Counted from the stretch's first letter, positions 1-13,997 are shown. The stretch: DNA of 64,000 bases from Cloeon dipterum (GCF_949628265.1 NC_088790.1:25424545-25488544); one strand, 5' to 3'. Notes: generated from the sequence alone by a model not told the origin. A program made the numbers and translations.

Positions 1-1787
1 ATGTTTTGTATAGCTGGAGAATGTTCGTATCTCAAGAAGAGATCAAGGAAACCAAAAAACTTTTCAGCAGGCAAAAAATAAATTGCAACCTCCGCCGAAA
101 ATGCTAATGAGTTTTTAATCAGAGCTGTGCGCCGAACACAACTTTTTATATTATGTATTTTTATTTTGAACACACGTAACAAGCAGTGCAAATTACCAAG
201 ACACGCGTGATGCAATCTAAGTATTGTACAAGCAGAGGCGGAGAGCGGCGAAAATGAATTATGTTGTGCCAAGGTAAGCGCGGCGCGCGTGCTTTATCTG
301 CGCGCGGTCGAAAAGCCCAAAAGCGGTCTTATTTTTCTCGTTTCCAACTTCAAACACCTAATTATAAGAACGATAGAGGCCGTGCGCGCGGCATGGCTCA
401 AAGATGCAATCGCGCGCCGGCCTGATTGAAATTTCATCAAATTCGGCTGCGCACGCAAATCAGCAGATAAACGAAACAAAAGCTGCTCGCTTGTAATTCG
501 AACGAACGAACCAACGAACGAACGTCTCCTCCGGGGCTATTCGACATCAAAGGCCGGAAAATAATACCACTCAAACATAATGAGTACTTGAATAAAGGAT
601 ATGCTTTTCAATCAATCCTAAAGGTGTTGGACAAGTTGTTAAAATTTAGATAGTGTTTATTCTTTTGTTCAAAATCCGACACCAGATGAATATTTTCAAA
701 CTATTTCCTTGGATTTTAAATTTGCTATATGTCTCAATGTCATTGACAAGACATAAATTTATGAAAATAGGACATCATCAAATGTAATAGACTAAAGATC
801 GAGATGGCAGCGACACAGTGACAGCCAGCGCAAGCTGATACGCATGTGCTACATCAAGAAGCCAATCAGAAAACAACTCATCCCTTCTATGATTGGTCAT
901 TGATGTTCTTTTGTTTACGTTTGAAACCAAAAACCGCTAGAAAGTAACGGTTTTTTCGTTTCCATTGATTTTCGGCAAGTCTTTTCGAATTTTCTACCAA
1001 GTAATTTGGCTGCCTAACCCAATTCGATTGAAACTGTCAAAAATGAAATTTCATAAATGCTTTAAGCTTTGTTTGTAACGAAAAGGGGACGTCTGATGTC
1101 CACGAATAAATGAAATTTAGAGCAATCAACTCAAAGGCTTTCATACCATCAGGAAAAGCTCATTCAGTACTTTACCGATTAGCCATAACTTACTTTGATG
1201 TACTGCGTAACATAAGAAATAAGTATAACCTCCGCCTGCAGTAAATTCATCCTGAAAGAAACTGTTTTACATCCTGCTTGGAGCGCTTATCTCCTTTCAT
1301 TGGCGTTTGTAATTGGCAACTGTAATTGTTTTCACACACTTCATTATTAAAATACCAAAATCAGAAAGGCATGCATAGATATGACAGCATGCGGATAAAA
1401 ATGGCGCTGTAGGATACGAAATGTGATGTTCTTGAGTTTCAAAAAGAAGGACAAAGAAGACAAGACAAACCTTCTACTGGCTCCAGCGGTGCCAAGGAGA
1501 TGAAATTTTGATTCTATAAATAGAAAAGCCATTTTATCTCAAAAAGGGGCGCCACAAAATTGATTAAATGAGTGGACAAAATTTCATGGATAAAAACAAA
1601 CCCAATCTGGGTTTCTGGCAGTCTCAACAGCAAAGAATCTAGGTTTATTATTGGCTTTAAATTCAGGCAAAGGTTTTTTTACGTTCATTAATAACCATAA
1701 AATAAATTATTATTTGAGAGCATTCAACAAAAGGCTGTGAAGAGTATTTCCCTACATAAAATGCATATAATTTAGTTTTAAATTAAC
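1..1787. other. Intergenic, no gene seen
   Basis: AT-rich DNA with a CpG-containing patch around 240-430. Short open frames have no start context, no recognisable protein pattern and no splice-consistent neighbours. I see no RNA gene here. Confidence 0.6.
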
Positions 1788-2166
1788 CCTTTTAAAGAGG
1801 ATTGATACCGCAAAATCCTGAAAACTGTTTGTTTCCAATGCATGAAGGATTTAGTTGAAGCCAAAACTGACCTAAAAGTAGCAGTGTACATTTTTTAGAA
1901 AAGTGGCTGCAAAGTTTGCATGATTTTCAACTGTCTCCTTACTTGAAATCCTATTTTATATCACAACAAAGAGTTTCCCTAAAAGGTTTCATACGCTGTT
2001 GGACAGATCTCGACGAGAGGAATAAAAAATGTGGTCAAGCGCTGGAAATTTTGGAGAAAATTTGAAAAATTTGAATTTTTATTAGAACAAATTGTTTATC
2101 GATCAACTGCTTATTGCATTCAAAAATTTAATTAATTTTCAAATGTCTCCCTGTATCAATCCACAC
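1788..2166 (-). repeat. MITE-like element, family A, copy 1
   Basis: A segment of about 380 bp whose interior recurs at 7770-8213, 16655-17475 and 25680-26017. The shared core surrounds the words GACAGATCTCGACGAGAGG and GAGTTTCCCT. The ends are imperfect inverted repeats related to AAGWGGAWTGATAC (about 20 bp). It has no coding capacity, so it looks like a non-autonomous DNA element. Orientation is opposite to the 7770 copy. Confidence 0.65.
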
Positions 2167-3924
2167 TTCAACCAGACACTCATACATATAGAGTGTCCGT
2201 CGAGTTTGAGCGAAGAGCCCCAGCAGGTTTGCCAAAGGTAAAAAATAATCGATCGCACAGCACACACACACATCCGACTCCGTGGGCTGCTTGCTCAGGT
2301 TTCGACTTCGACTGTCAAGCGCGCGATATTACGGGCAAAGCGCAGGAGTAAGGCGCGCAAAAAAATGATGGACTGCGTGTTCCGTCATGGGCAGGTCCGG
2401 TCGAACATGAAATAATGAAAAGCAGGCCGGCCGAAAGTTGCGAAACGAGGCACACACACACTTACAAAAAAAAACCTCGAACTCCGGTGCTGATAGGAAG
2501 GAGAAAATAAAATTGTAATCGCACTCGGCGGGAGTCTGCGGAGTTGTGTGGGTGATTTCAAAAGCAGCTCGAGCGAATTAATAATAATCAACGACCTCGC
2601 ACGGGCCTGACAGCAGATAAATATTGATCATTTTCGTGCTCGGGAAACATTAAAAATGGCAGCGTGGCCTAAAGCGGATGCAACATATCTTTAATTAGTT
2701 CATTAATCTCAAGGCATCGGCTCTCTGATTAACAAGCAGGCCAAATTCTGATCGGCTCCATTGTCGCGTTTCAATTTGAGCCGCGGCTCGCTGGATATTT
2801 CCAAGGGGGCGTGATTCTCTCCCTGAAAGTTATGGCTTTTTCTGATTATCATCTACACTCACAGCTGCCCCCAAGGCAAATTGCTATGAAATTTTGTCTT
2901 TAATCTTGATCTGGAAATATTGATCCGTGGCAATTCTGGAAGGTAAACGATATCCATCTTATTTTTACGTTTTTACCTGTCGAGAAAATGTCAAATAATT
3001 CAAACTCATACCTGCAAGCCTTACTAATTTTTATTTGACTGTAAATTTTTCCTAATGTCCACTTTAAATTCACAAAAATATGCCGGATTTGTGTTTTTGA
3101 TGGTTCAAAAAATATGAATCGACACCAAAAACACCAAGGTTTTGCTTAAGTCAACTTAACCCCCACCGAGAGCTCCCGTGGGAGAGGGTGGGTTTCAAAC
3201 CCCTCCTAAATGATTGATCTTCAATATTGGATCGAAATCCGGGTGAAAAACTTGCATTGCATGTCACCCTGATTGATGTTGTGGCTCAAATTTTCACGTT
3301 TTTTAACTTCAAACGTAGTTATCTCGAAAAAAGGACTAAGGGTAGCCACATTTTTCTAAATGTTTCCTATTAAATTAGAAACATTATTTTGGCTTGTTGA
3401 AAATTTCATTCCCTATCGATTTACCAGAATTTTTCTAATATTTCGAAATGATTTTAAGAACGTTTCCTTTGACCTATAACGTTAGTCACCATGGGTAAGT
3501 TTTTTGGAGTAAAATTAAAAAAAAATAAGACACCAAATTTTCTGATTTTCCTCGATCAGCTAAGAAAATTGCATTTTTAAAACTGGCCAATTTTGATCTC
3601 CTTTTTATTAACCACTTTTTGGAACATCATCCTGAAATTTTCAGGTGGGCCATGGGAATACTAGGGCTACACTCCAAATGGACCATGACAAGCAGGGTGG
3701 GTCCACATAGTTTAGGTTATTTTTCAGTTGTTAAATAATAGTTCAACAATGTGATGTGCTAAATCGCGGGTTTTTCAAAACAAATTTACTGCCAAATTGC
3801 AGCTTCTTTAGCGTTGGATCTACAAAACCGCACAGAGTTTGACTCATTTTAATCTCCCATGACTGAAATTGAACGTGTGAACAGTTTAAAATGGCTCAAA
3901 TTTACTTTTTTTGCAGCGAGGGCC
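2167..3924. other. Intergenic, GC-richer patch, no gene seen
   Basis: Around 2180-2830 the sequence becomes unique, CpG-rich and carries short CA runs (2264-2274, 2450-2462). This resembles a regulatory block more than a repeat. No reading frame with coding character was found on either strand. Confidence 0.4.
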
Positions 3925-4193
3925 AGATGTGCGATAAAATTGGTTCCCACTGCGCAGATCCAAGATGGCATCTGAATGTGAGAAACAAAAAGCTCTCTTT
4001 GGATTGCCGTACGAGTGTCAAAAATTTGTTTTTACGATCCAAACGACACAATTAGTACAAGAAATGCAAATTGTGCGTCACAATATTGACGAAAACTTGG
4101 TTCTTTTCGCGCATTTTCACGTGACTGTTTTTTTCGCGCCATACTCCACCGGACGCCATATTTGCGCATCAAACAAATCTTGCCCCCGCTGCA
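3925..4193 (+). repeat. MITE-like element, family D, copy 1
   Basis: About 265 bp, also present at 44810-45012 and 59636-59898. The start motif is CACTGCGCAGATCCAAGATGG. The end is a degenerate inverted version (GACGCCATAT.TGCGC). A short frame inside is conserved in part but interrupted in other copies, so I do not treat it as a gene. Confidence 0.7.
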
Positions 4194-6140
4194 ACTAATT
4201 TCTAATTAGATCTACACGTTAGAATAATATTTTTCCAGTAAATTTCTATTAATTATACCAAGGAATCTGAATGCTCTCGAGCATTGTGAATCCTCTCTAA
4301 TTTGCAGACATTTGCGTTCGTATCTCCCGCAGAAGCAGAAGTATAAATACGCTCAACGAAAGGCGTCGGCATTAATTTTGATAACGTGCGCTTTCCGACA
4401 TAAATCTCGCGGTGAAAAAAGAGCTGCTGCAAGGACCACTTTAGCTCTCGCTTGCCCGCGCTCTCGTTTTGCAACTTATTAGCCCTTTACACTCTCTCGT
4501 CTTACTCATTTCTAGCCGTGTGTGCACTTGAGATGATTAATTACCTGAAATTATTGACCGATACCATCTTTTTGGCTCTGCTTTCAACGCTGCTGACTTG
4601 TCTGCGCATTTGGCCAACTCAAGGATGCGATTACTAGAAAATTGCCGCTATTTTGTGTAGCAGCCAGCAGTCCATTTGAATGCCGTCGACCGGCTGCTGC
4701 TGATCCAGACTGCGATCGCATCTAATTGCACATTTTCACCTGAAGGCCGGCAGATTTATTATTTTTCATCAGTATCAAAACTCGTCATTAAACGCAGGAA
4801 AATTGCAACAATCTGGTTTTAATGTCCGCAGGTGCGGAAATGAGGCTAAAAATAACATTCTGTATACAAGGAAGTTGCCGACTGTAAAATTGCTACTGCT
4901 GCATGGACCTGAATCCTAATTTTCTTGAACACAAGATGTCCAAACCCAAATGGACGAGAGCATTTGCGTGAGGAAAAGAATCCATTTAAAAGAACTTAAG
5001 ACGAAACCGTCAGAATAATGCCATATTTGCCCACTTTGCAAATGAAAAATTATTCTTTTTTAAAACTATAGATGGCCAAATTAAGCTTAGTTGTAAAATC
5101 CTCGGCTTAGCGGCTCTAAAAATGGTCTTCGTGCAGGACAAAATTAGACGAACAACTAAATTTGCCTAATTTAAAACACTAATTAAAAAGGCGAAAAGAT
5201 ATTTAATTTTGAATGTGTACTAGATAGAAAAGTTAATGGTCAATTTTTTTATATGCTCTCCAAATACGGCAAGCGTAACAACTGGCGTTCGTAATTATTT
5301 ATTCAAATGAGATGTTCACAATGTCGGCCAAAATCAAGCCATTAACAAGCAACAACAACTGCTGACGAGAGGGACGCGAATCCCAAATTGCGAATTACGC
5401 AAACTGCTGCTTACACGCTTTGACGACCTTGCATTCAAATTGCTCTCGAATTCCGGCACCGCGTGGTTTTATTAATGCGAGAGCCCGGCATTATATTGAA
5501 ATTTAATTTCGCGCCTATTTCGCCGCTTCCTCGCAAGTCAGTTTGATCGGTGAGTGACACCCGCGGCCAAATTCTTAATTCCAATATAGGACAGTGGAAA
5601 AATCCTGCTGCGAATTCAACTCTGTCTGAACGATTTGATTTTGTATGTGCCTTTTGTACAGGTCTGCCAGGGTGCCCGTCATACTCAACAAAAGGACACT
5701 GGGTAAAAAATATTTAAAATTTTGCAAGAGCAAAAACACTGAAAATCAGAGCGTTGATACAATATTTGAAAAGAGAGCAAGTACATTTGGTTTATCCTCC
5801 AGCGCTAATTTTTACTAATTGTAAGGTTGTAGTTTTGTAGAAAATTGTCTCAGATGTTGGCATGATAATCAAGCGGCGAGCATCAATTGTAAAATCAAGA
5901 TTTATTTCACAATTTAGGGATTTTTTCCTAAAAAATCGCAAACTGTTGGACATATCGCGACTAGAGGGTTCGAAATCAAAAGGGAAAAAATAATTTAACT
6001 TTCGAGAAATTCGGAAAAATCTGAAATTTAACTTTTCCTCGGTGTTTATTTTTAAATATCACAACAATATACTCAATGAACTACATACTTGTTATAGCCA
6101 ACAATGCTAAATTTTATTTATTGTTGGCCTGTAAAGCTCT
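4194..6140. other. Intergenic, no gene seen
   Basis: Mostly AT-rich. There is a GC-richer unique patch near 5330-5570, and a weak relic resembling family A (word GTTGGACATATCGCGACTAG) at about 5940-5965. No coding pattern was seen. Confidence 0.5.
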
Positions 6141-6557
6141 GTAGCGGTACAACAACGTAGTCCTGATTTTTGTTGGAAGCCATTTGCATTATTGTCACGT
6201 CGGGGTCACCAATTTGGGAGATGGAAAGAGTTGAAATGATGAAGACCGATGAATTCATTGACGAATTTTGTTGGTGTATTGGTTTACAGTTGGAAATCCG
6301 ATCTGATACTTAATCAAATACCAGAACTGAAATGGTTTTTTAATAATGAGTTACAAATTCTTTTTGCTAACTGACTGTTCGGGTTCTGCACAGTTAAACA
6401 AATCACGTCAGCACCGTGTGGCTGACGGACGAAAACTGAATTCTTATTTTAAAATCATCTTTCTGCTGTTAAACAATAATGCAAAATTACAATAATTCAA
6501 ACCGCCGACAATTGTTGGCTTCCAACAAAAATCAGGACTACGTTGTTGTACCGCTAC
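6141..6557. repeat. MITE-like element with 42-bp perfect terminal inverted repeats
   Basis: Positions 6141-6182 and 6516-6557 are perfect reverse complements of each other over 42 bp (beginning GTAGCGGTACAACAACG), separated by 333 bp with no coding frame. Another copy of the same terminal repeat lies at 25627-25671. This is the architecture of a non-autonomous DNA transposon. No clear target-site duplication could be called by eye. Confidence 0.75.
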
Positions 6558-7769
6558 ATTAATTAATAATGATGAATGGAATGACCTACCGCGAAGGATC
6601 GTTTCGGTTTAAATTGCACAAATTTCAACAACCAAACGCGAATATTCTTAATTGTTGCAGGAAAAGGGCAACAATCAATTTGACAATGAAAATTTGGGTG
6701 TTTGTTGAGCGATGCGCAATTTTACCGCGACCAGGACGATTTCCAAAATTAAAACAGCATAGTTTATGTTTTAAAACTTCCCTGTAATTGAGTTGAGACA
6801 CAAAATACTTAAATTAAATCAGAGGAAGAGAAAATTCTTGATGGGATTGAAAATTGTCAATTTCATTGCAGAGGCAGTATGAAATTAAGAAATCATTTAA
6901 AACGTTTCCTTCATTTTTCGTAAAATGCATAACTTGACTATGATGTGCTTAATCTCTTTGCATACTTATTTTGCTGACCAGTTAATTTAAAAAATATATA
7001 TTTCAATGCGATATTTTAATTGTTTCAATGTTTAAATTTTTACCAGCTATGGCAAAAGAATTCCGTTCATTAAATCCCTTGTGAGTTGAATGGAAATCGA
7101 TTAAACTTTTAAAAACGATGAACGCTCAAAAAATATGTATAAAGTTTGGAGGAAAATTAATTTGTTTATTTTAACTGCAAATTTCTGTTTGATATCAATA
7201 AATTCCCTGCTGTAATATGAATACATGATAGTTAACAATAAGAATTCGCAGAGCAGATTATTTTTTAGCCTTTAAATTAAGCATGAGGAAATTGTAAATA
7301 TTATTATGGAAACATATTTTCCGCGTGTCTAATAAATTAATTGCCGCACTGCTTTGCACACTTCCCCTTCAGCACTCGTCTGTGCTGCCAGATTTTCCAT
7401 TAAGATGAGCTGCTTGCATTATTGTCCAAAGGCTGCGCGCTGCCGCTCTCGGCTTTCGATCCATCTCTTATTTTCCATTGTGCCGACCGACGGACGCTTA
7501 TCAACCATTCGCATTCTATTATTTGTATCGAATCGGTGCCGCGGCCCAAATTGAAAATAAAACGCGGTGACGAACCAACGAGCCAGCTAGACTTCGAAAT
7601 CGCGTAACGATTTTATCTCGAGCACGCGCGTAAGCCGCAAACAATGCGAGAGATGTAAACTTCGCCTCCTAATTAAAGAAGGAGACCTGCTGCGACGCCG
7701 GAAATCGGATTTGACTTCTTTGCCTTTGATCCTAATAGCTAGCGGAACGCAAAGAGAGAAAACAGTTGC
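6558..7769. other. Intergenic, no gene seen
   Basis: AT-rich up to about 7330, then a unique GC/CpG-richer block at about 7350-7740. Open frames in the block overlap each other in different frames, as expected from base composition rather than coding selection. Confidence 0.45.
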
Positions 7770-8213
7770 TTAGAGTGGATTGATACAGGGCGACGATTCA
7801 AAATTATTTGAATTGTTGGATGCCATAAACAATTGATCGACAAACAATTTGTTCAACAATTTGCAATAATAAAAACAGGACCTTCCAACAATAAAAATTC
7901 AAATTTTGCTAATTTTCTCCAAAATTTACAGTGCTTGAACATATTTTCTTTGCATATTTCGATTCCTCTCGTCGAGATCTGTCCAACGGTGTATGCCACT
8001 TATTTGGGAAACTCTTGGTTTTAAAATTAAATCGGATTTCAAATAAGGAGACAGCCATTACCATTTGAAAAGCACGCTAACTTTCCAGCCAATTTTCTCA
8101 AAAAATTACAGCGCTCCTTAGGTCAATTTAGGCTTTAACTGAATCCTAAGGGATGAGTTTATGCATTGGCAACAAGCATTTTCCAGGCTTTTCCAGTATC
8201 ATTCCTCTTTAAG
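7770..8213 (+). repeat. MITE-like element, family A, copy 2 (most complete)
   Basis: A 444-bp element with imperfect terminal inverted repeats of about 20 bp. The left end reads GAGTGGATTGATACAGGG and the right end is the inverse of AAAGAGGAATGATACTGG. Its interior matches 16976-17416 closely over the full length. There is no ORF with transposase features. Confidence 0.7.
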
Positions 8214-10393
8214 CTAAGTTCAGCTCTCAAAATCATGTCAAAAAGAATTATAAATAATAAACAGAGTGAAAAACTCAAATCATTGAACAAAAATACACTT
8301 TTTTAATTAAAAAAATATGTTCTTCGAACAATTAGCGAACAAAAACGGAGCTCTTTTCCAAGTTAATTGTAAGAGTTATCGAAATTATGGTGAATTTAGC
8401 ACAAATTTGTACATTATGCTTGCTTCCCGAAAATTATTATTATTGTTTGTATTAATAACCCTTAAGTAATCCTAATTGACGAGATAATTTTCTCGCCAAA
8501 AGTTTTCCACGAATGTTAAAAAAGATATAGCAGTGCAGCGTGCCTATTAAGTAATTAGTCGCGGGGAAATTTATCAGGCGAGCGAGGGGACAGAAAAAAG
8601 CGCCGAGAAGAATATTTTATCTCTTTTTCTGCGGGCACGCAAACACTAGCCAAGGGGGAGGGGGAAAGGCAAAGGTCATCCTTCTTGTTGACAACAGGTA
8701 AATATTACATTAGCGGCGGCGGCGTTAAAAGTCGACACGCGACTGCTCATCAGCGGGCACGATAATCGTCCATTCATTACATCAGCCGCGTGTCACGGGT
8801 CTCGTGTCGGCTGTTTACACACATTAATATTACTTTATCGTAAATGCAAACTCCGAATTAATAAAAGAGCGTGACGGGTTGCTTTTTTGCTTAACCAAAA
8901 CACTCACGTGTATATACATACTGCTCTCGCTTTTGTCTGCCTTCGTAGACTCTGCGGTTAATTAATTTATATTCTGACTCGATTTGTTGCAAAATGAAAA
9001 TTTGTGGAGTTTTTTTCAACTGTGTGTTCAAATGGTTTCATGTTTATAAGTCCAGCATCTTTTGAAATTATATTAATAATTATTTTTTATAAATTTTTAA
9101 ACGTAAACCAAAATTATTCAAATCCTCGACTGAATATTTAAAATTAAATGTGATAATAAATAATGATTTTAGAGAACAGAAAAATTATGACTGTCCTGGA
9201 ACTTAACTCATTCCAATTCATTTGCCTTTAAATTTAATTGCCTCTCGCACAAGGCAAGGTGCAATTTCGCTGGAAATTTTTGTACTGAACAAGTCGGCCA
9301 GTAAAATGAAAGTTGCGTGGTCGCAATTTTTTGTGCAATTATTGCAAAATGGCTCTCATAAAATTTTACTGCTGCTAATGTGCGCCAAAATAAACGTATG
9401 TAAACAAACTATGCACCGTTTGTTTCTCTTTGGCAAGGATATTACTCTATTTCTACGCTTGGCTGCGGCTCTGGAATTCGTGAAGATTTTACTGCGGAAA
9501 ATATTCACAGAAAAAGTCTGGCTTTGACCTTTAAAAGGCAAAGCATAAGGAAGACAAATACGTCAAAAGAATACTACGAAACAAAACCAGTCTTTCGTTT
9601 TTAAATTTTAAATAATTAATTTTTTACCAAGCTCTCAGACGTTCGCTTATACTGTCTCAGCCCCTAAGGCCTAATTAGCATCTTTTATTTGCATTTGACA
9701 GCTGATTTTTAACTGACTGAATAACCATTGGAGAAAAAACTTGCATAAAATCCTATCAATATGCTCCACACACACATCCCGCGCTGCTCTTGTTATCAAT
9801 TGAATATTCAACCGAACCGATTTGCATGCGCCGAGCTTGTTAATTAGTTCAATTCATCTTACCGTGGCAAATTGTTTCATGGGCTGCTTCACACCTGCAA
9901 ATAGCATGTTATAGTAAAGTTAAAATAATACAATTTAAATGAAAAATGAGAAAATCTAGACTGTTTTAGAGCGAGCAGATATTATTAATCTCTTGGCAAA
10001 TCAAACGCAGCAGCATCAGGATGTTGGAAGATGGATTCGATCGTTAATGGTATTAAACCGCGTCGATAAGCATCTTGGCCGCCGCCGCGATGCGATCGAT
10101 TTCCTCGACGCATGATTGAAGGTTGATTTTGTTTGATCAGCGCACCAGAAGGAGAAAAAAAACACACATCATGCATATACGCACTTAAAAGCGGAGCGCA
10201 CTCACATAATCACATTTAATACGCCGACAGAAAGGTAATATAGCAATAAGGCTTCATACTTGAACACTGGGTTCCAATCAGGGGAGCAAACGCTTACAAG
10301 AAATACGTTTTATAAACATCACGACAAGTTGAATAAAAATTTAAAAGATATATAGTTTTTTATAGACAAATATACGGTTGATTTATCACTTAG
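8214..10393. other. Intergenic with a GC-rich unique block, no gene seen
   Basis: The block at about 8560-8960 is unique and GC-richer, inside otherwise AT-rich DNA, and could be regulatory. A 101-codon frame at 9222-9527 overlaps an open frame on the other strand and has no recognisable features, so it is not called as a gene. Confidence 0.4.
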
Positions 10394-11440
10394 AGATGGC
10401 GCCAGCGTTTATTTTCGATTTTATAGGCCCACTTTTGAGGTTTTAAAACGCTTGTTGGCATAAAAATTTCGGTATTCGCCGACATTAAGTAGTTTTCCTC
10501 AACAATCTGTCCCAACAGTTCGTTTTAATTACAAAGTGGAGAACAAGTTGGCCTTTAAGGTACTTTAACTGCAATTTAATAATCAATTAAAATGATCTTA
10601 AATTTTTTCTTCTGATTTAATTGCTAGAAACTGGAAACAAAAATCAGTCCAGCTAACCACCGAATACACAAAATATTATTATTATTTTTACGGCGATTGG
10701 CTGAACAAATTTTGGTTTTCAGCACTGCAAAAGAAATAATTTATAGAGCTTCTTGTTCAGCGACAGGATTAAGTCATGAATCGCAACGAAAAATGTCTTA
10801 AGAGTCGGGAGTATCTGTTGTAGGCTTCATAAATGTGGAAACGTACAAAATAAATTGATTTTGCATTTTTTACTGAGCTGTAAATATTATTTTGCTCTGA
10901 AAAAGATGCAATTTTTTAAAAAAATACACGGTATAAGAGTTTAAGAAACTTTAAATAGTCATAAGAACGCAGAAAAATGAAAGGAATACACTCGCACACG
11001 TTATTTATGAAAATTAAAATTCTCAATTAGCAAAGCTCTCAGCGTGGATTAGTTTGAGACGTTTAAATGACAGTGAAATTTTGATAGGAAAATACTTGGT
11101 TCAATTTTGAGTTACAATCTAGCAAATTCCACAATTAAAATGCTACAAATTACATTATGTTTTAGTTTAAATTTAGACTCAATCCTGCCAATGTGAATTC
11201 TTCACTTAATTTGTTTACTTTCGACGTGCTGAAAACCAAAATTGGTGAAGCCAATCGCCGTCGATCGTAAAAAACTATTTTTTTTTAGATAAATACATTT
11301 CTACGGTGAATGGCTAGACTGATTTTGGTTTTCAACGCGTCTAAAGAAGTAATTATAGAAGCAGGATGCACAGCAGTAGGATAGAGTCTGAAATCTCTGC
11401 GGAAATTAAATAAAATCGAAAGAAACCATAGGCGCCATCT
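10394..11440. repeat. Foldback elements, family B, one or two degenerate copies
   Basis: The outer words AGATGGCGCC (10394-10403) and GGCGCCATCT (11431-11440) are inverted. Inside lie two foldback cores at about 10650-10800 and 11176-11400. These share the words TTTTGGTTTTC.GCAC, ACGGCGATTGG and GCTTAATTTGTT with the clean copy at 12492-12852. It is probably one element inserted into or next to another. Confidence 0.55.
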
Positions 11441-12491
11441 AATAGTGGATTCGAAAACTAAGAGCTTACGCTTTTGGTGATGTGATCGAAAATCCCAAGT
11501 CTAGACATGACTTTTTTACTATAACAATAAATGCTTAAATAGAACGTGACAGGAGATTTACTAATTGAAGACGTACTATGCGAGAAGGGTCAAGAATAAA
11601 AAAAAGCGAATGCACCGCTGTGTGCGTTGGCGTCAAGTGCACTTTGTAATTCAAATTCGGACTGATTGAGATTCGAATCAGCAGCGGAGAGAGATGCAAA
11701 ACGTTTTATTGTAGTGTACGTGAGCGCGCACACATGCAGATAAATATAAGCGCGCCGCGCGAGTGAAATGCACTAGGCTAATCATGATTCTTATCATGCG
11801 GCGCGGCTGCTGCTGCTGCAATCCCGCATCTCTCGTAATTTATTGGCAAGATACGCTTGCTTGCTCAGCGCTAACACGTTTTTCATCATCGTTTTGTTGG
11901 TACTTAACTCTCTGGCGCGCTGACGATCACTTATATATTATATTATACGCGATAATAAACAACAATGTGTAGCAACTGACACTCGGCACGCCAGCACTTT
12001 TTCGCCGCCGAAGAAAGCAAGGTGAAAATCCGCATTCCAATTTGAGTTTTCGAGCAGAATCGCTGGAATGCATGTAACGAACAATTCAATTAGATGCCTC
12101 GTAGCGAGGAGCGAGGAATTTGCCGGGATTATTAAACGAGCGAGAGCACTGCTTCATCATAAACGTCGAAGAGAGTATGGCTTGCTTTCTACGCATTATT
12201 GTGAGTTATGTACTTCTCTTGCTAAATTAGTTTTGACAAACGCAAGGAGAAGTGGAGAGTGAATTATATAATTTCATAAAATATGCGTTACCGTTTCGAA
12301 AGTGAAGGTGAATGAGCCTATAAATTCGATTGCATCTTTTATCAATATCACAAACTAGATTTGAAATTTAACAAAGCAAATAAGAATGACCAATAATTAA
12401 AAAAAAATCACGCAGGTACACTAGCGGGTTAAATATCTATTCTTATACAGAATCCACCAATTAAATAAAAAGCTCTCAGTGTTCGAAGCAT

Positions 12492-12852
12492 CCAACAGAT
12501 GGCGCCACCGTATACTTTCGTAATAAATTTATTTTTAAGCCACTGATTCTTAGATTTGATAGACTTTATCCTGCCGTTGTGCATTCTTCGCTTAATTTGT
12601 TCTCTAGGACGTGCTGAAAACCAAAATCAATCCTCCCATTCGCCGTAGAAACGTTGGCAAAGATTTTATATTTAAAAATATATTTTTTCACGATTCTACG
12701 GCAATTGGCATAACCGATTTTGGTTTTCCGCACGTAAAAAGAAAACAAATTAAGTGAAGAATGCTTATTGGTAGGATTGAAACTGAAATCGCAGCGGAAG
12801 TGCCTTATAACTAAAATTTTTTAAGAAAGTATACAGTGGCGCCATCTGTTGG
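12492..12852. repeat. Foldback MITE, family B, clean copy
   Basis: Terminal 28-bp inverted repeats at 12492-12519 and 12825-12852 differ at one base. Most of the 361-bp interior also continues as two imperfect inverted arms around a centre near 12675, so the transcript would fold into a long hairpin. It has no coding capacity. Confidence 0.75.
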
Positions 12853-13997
12853 TGGCTTAAAACACTAAGGGTTTATACAACTGGTGTATATTGTGATAAT
12901 TTTCCCACCAAACTTGTTGGTCTTCTGAAATTCTGGGCTCTGATCGCAACCCAACCATTTTTAGAAGTATGTTTTTGGCATCTAAAATTAAATTAGACTT
13001 ATAGGAGAATTAATCGATAATTTAAATTTCCCAGCCCAGCAAAAATATCATAACAAATATACCATCTTAAAACAAAGAAGTTTAATGACAACCAGAGTTT
13101 ATAGTTGTAGCATAGCATTAAAGCCGAAAGTACACAAGTTTGGCATTTTCACAGAACCGCAAAAACGCAAACTCGTTAGTCAAGGTGAAAGAAAAGCACC
13201 TCATATTTTTATTGGTCTATAAGTGTTAAAAAGCAGCTATAAGTTAAAAGACACAATCCTGCACGCGAGATTTTTTGCTCATTCCAACCCAGCGCAAAGG
13301 AACAAAAAAGCTCTCATTAAAGGTCTTAAAATTCACGCTGCGCGGCGGACATTACATACTCGATTTGCGCGCAAGGGGAAAAAGGCGCCGCGGCTCATAT
13401 TTCCATCGAAAGCTCCATTATTTTCCTTTCACGGACCGAAACCGACGACGTAATATTTTCATTGTTCGTGATTGCGGGGCGCAAACATCAATTATCTGGA
13501 CCGATTCCTGCGCTGCTGCCGGGCACTGCAATCAGGGTCGCCCTGTGCCACCTTAAAATCACCAGCGGCTACGTTTCGCAGGAAAAACAGGCGAATCCGA
13601 CGCCTCTTCTCCTTGAAAGTGAAGACAGAATAATTATACTCAGAGTTGAATGTTGTTTTTCAAGTATAAGTAGCAACCCAAAGGCCTAATTTTTTTGGAA
13701 TGAGGTGTTATTTTGCACTTTCTTTTTAAAAATTAAAAACCGTTGCTTTCAAAGATCACGGAATATCATATATGGTCTTAAAAGCATTTAAATAATTAGG
13801 TTGAGGTTGCTGCATACCCTTCGAATTTTATTTTATCTTGCTGAAATATTCCTGTTAGTTTGAAACAACTTAAAAATAAATCTAGTTCTGCAAGTAGAAT
13901 AACAGATTCCATATAAGGACCGTCTTTGACGAAGTTTCTGAGCACACTAATCGATTCTCGAGGGTCGAATTAGGTGAAGTCGCTATTTTTCCCGACC
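12853..13997. other. Intergenic, no gene seen
   Basis: AT-rich, with a GC-richer unique block at about 13330-13620 where several overlapping frames are open by composition. No family-like protein pattern was found. Confidence 0.4.

Noticed and set aside
3965..4198. Short frame inside family D element
   Set aside because: The same frame is not preserved in the copies at 44,8xx and 59,6xx, so it is repeat DNA rather than a gene.
9222..9527. 101-codon open frame
   Set aside because: An antisense frame overlaps it, and there is no recognisable motif or splice partner.
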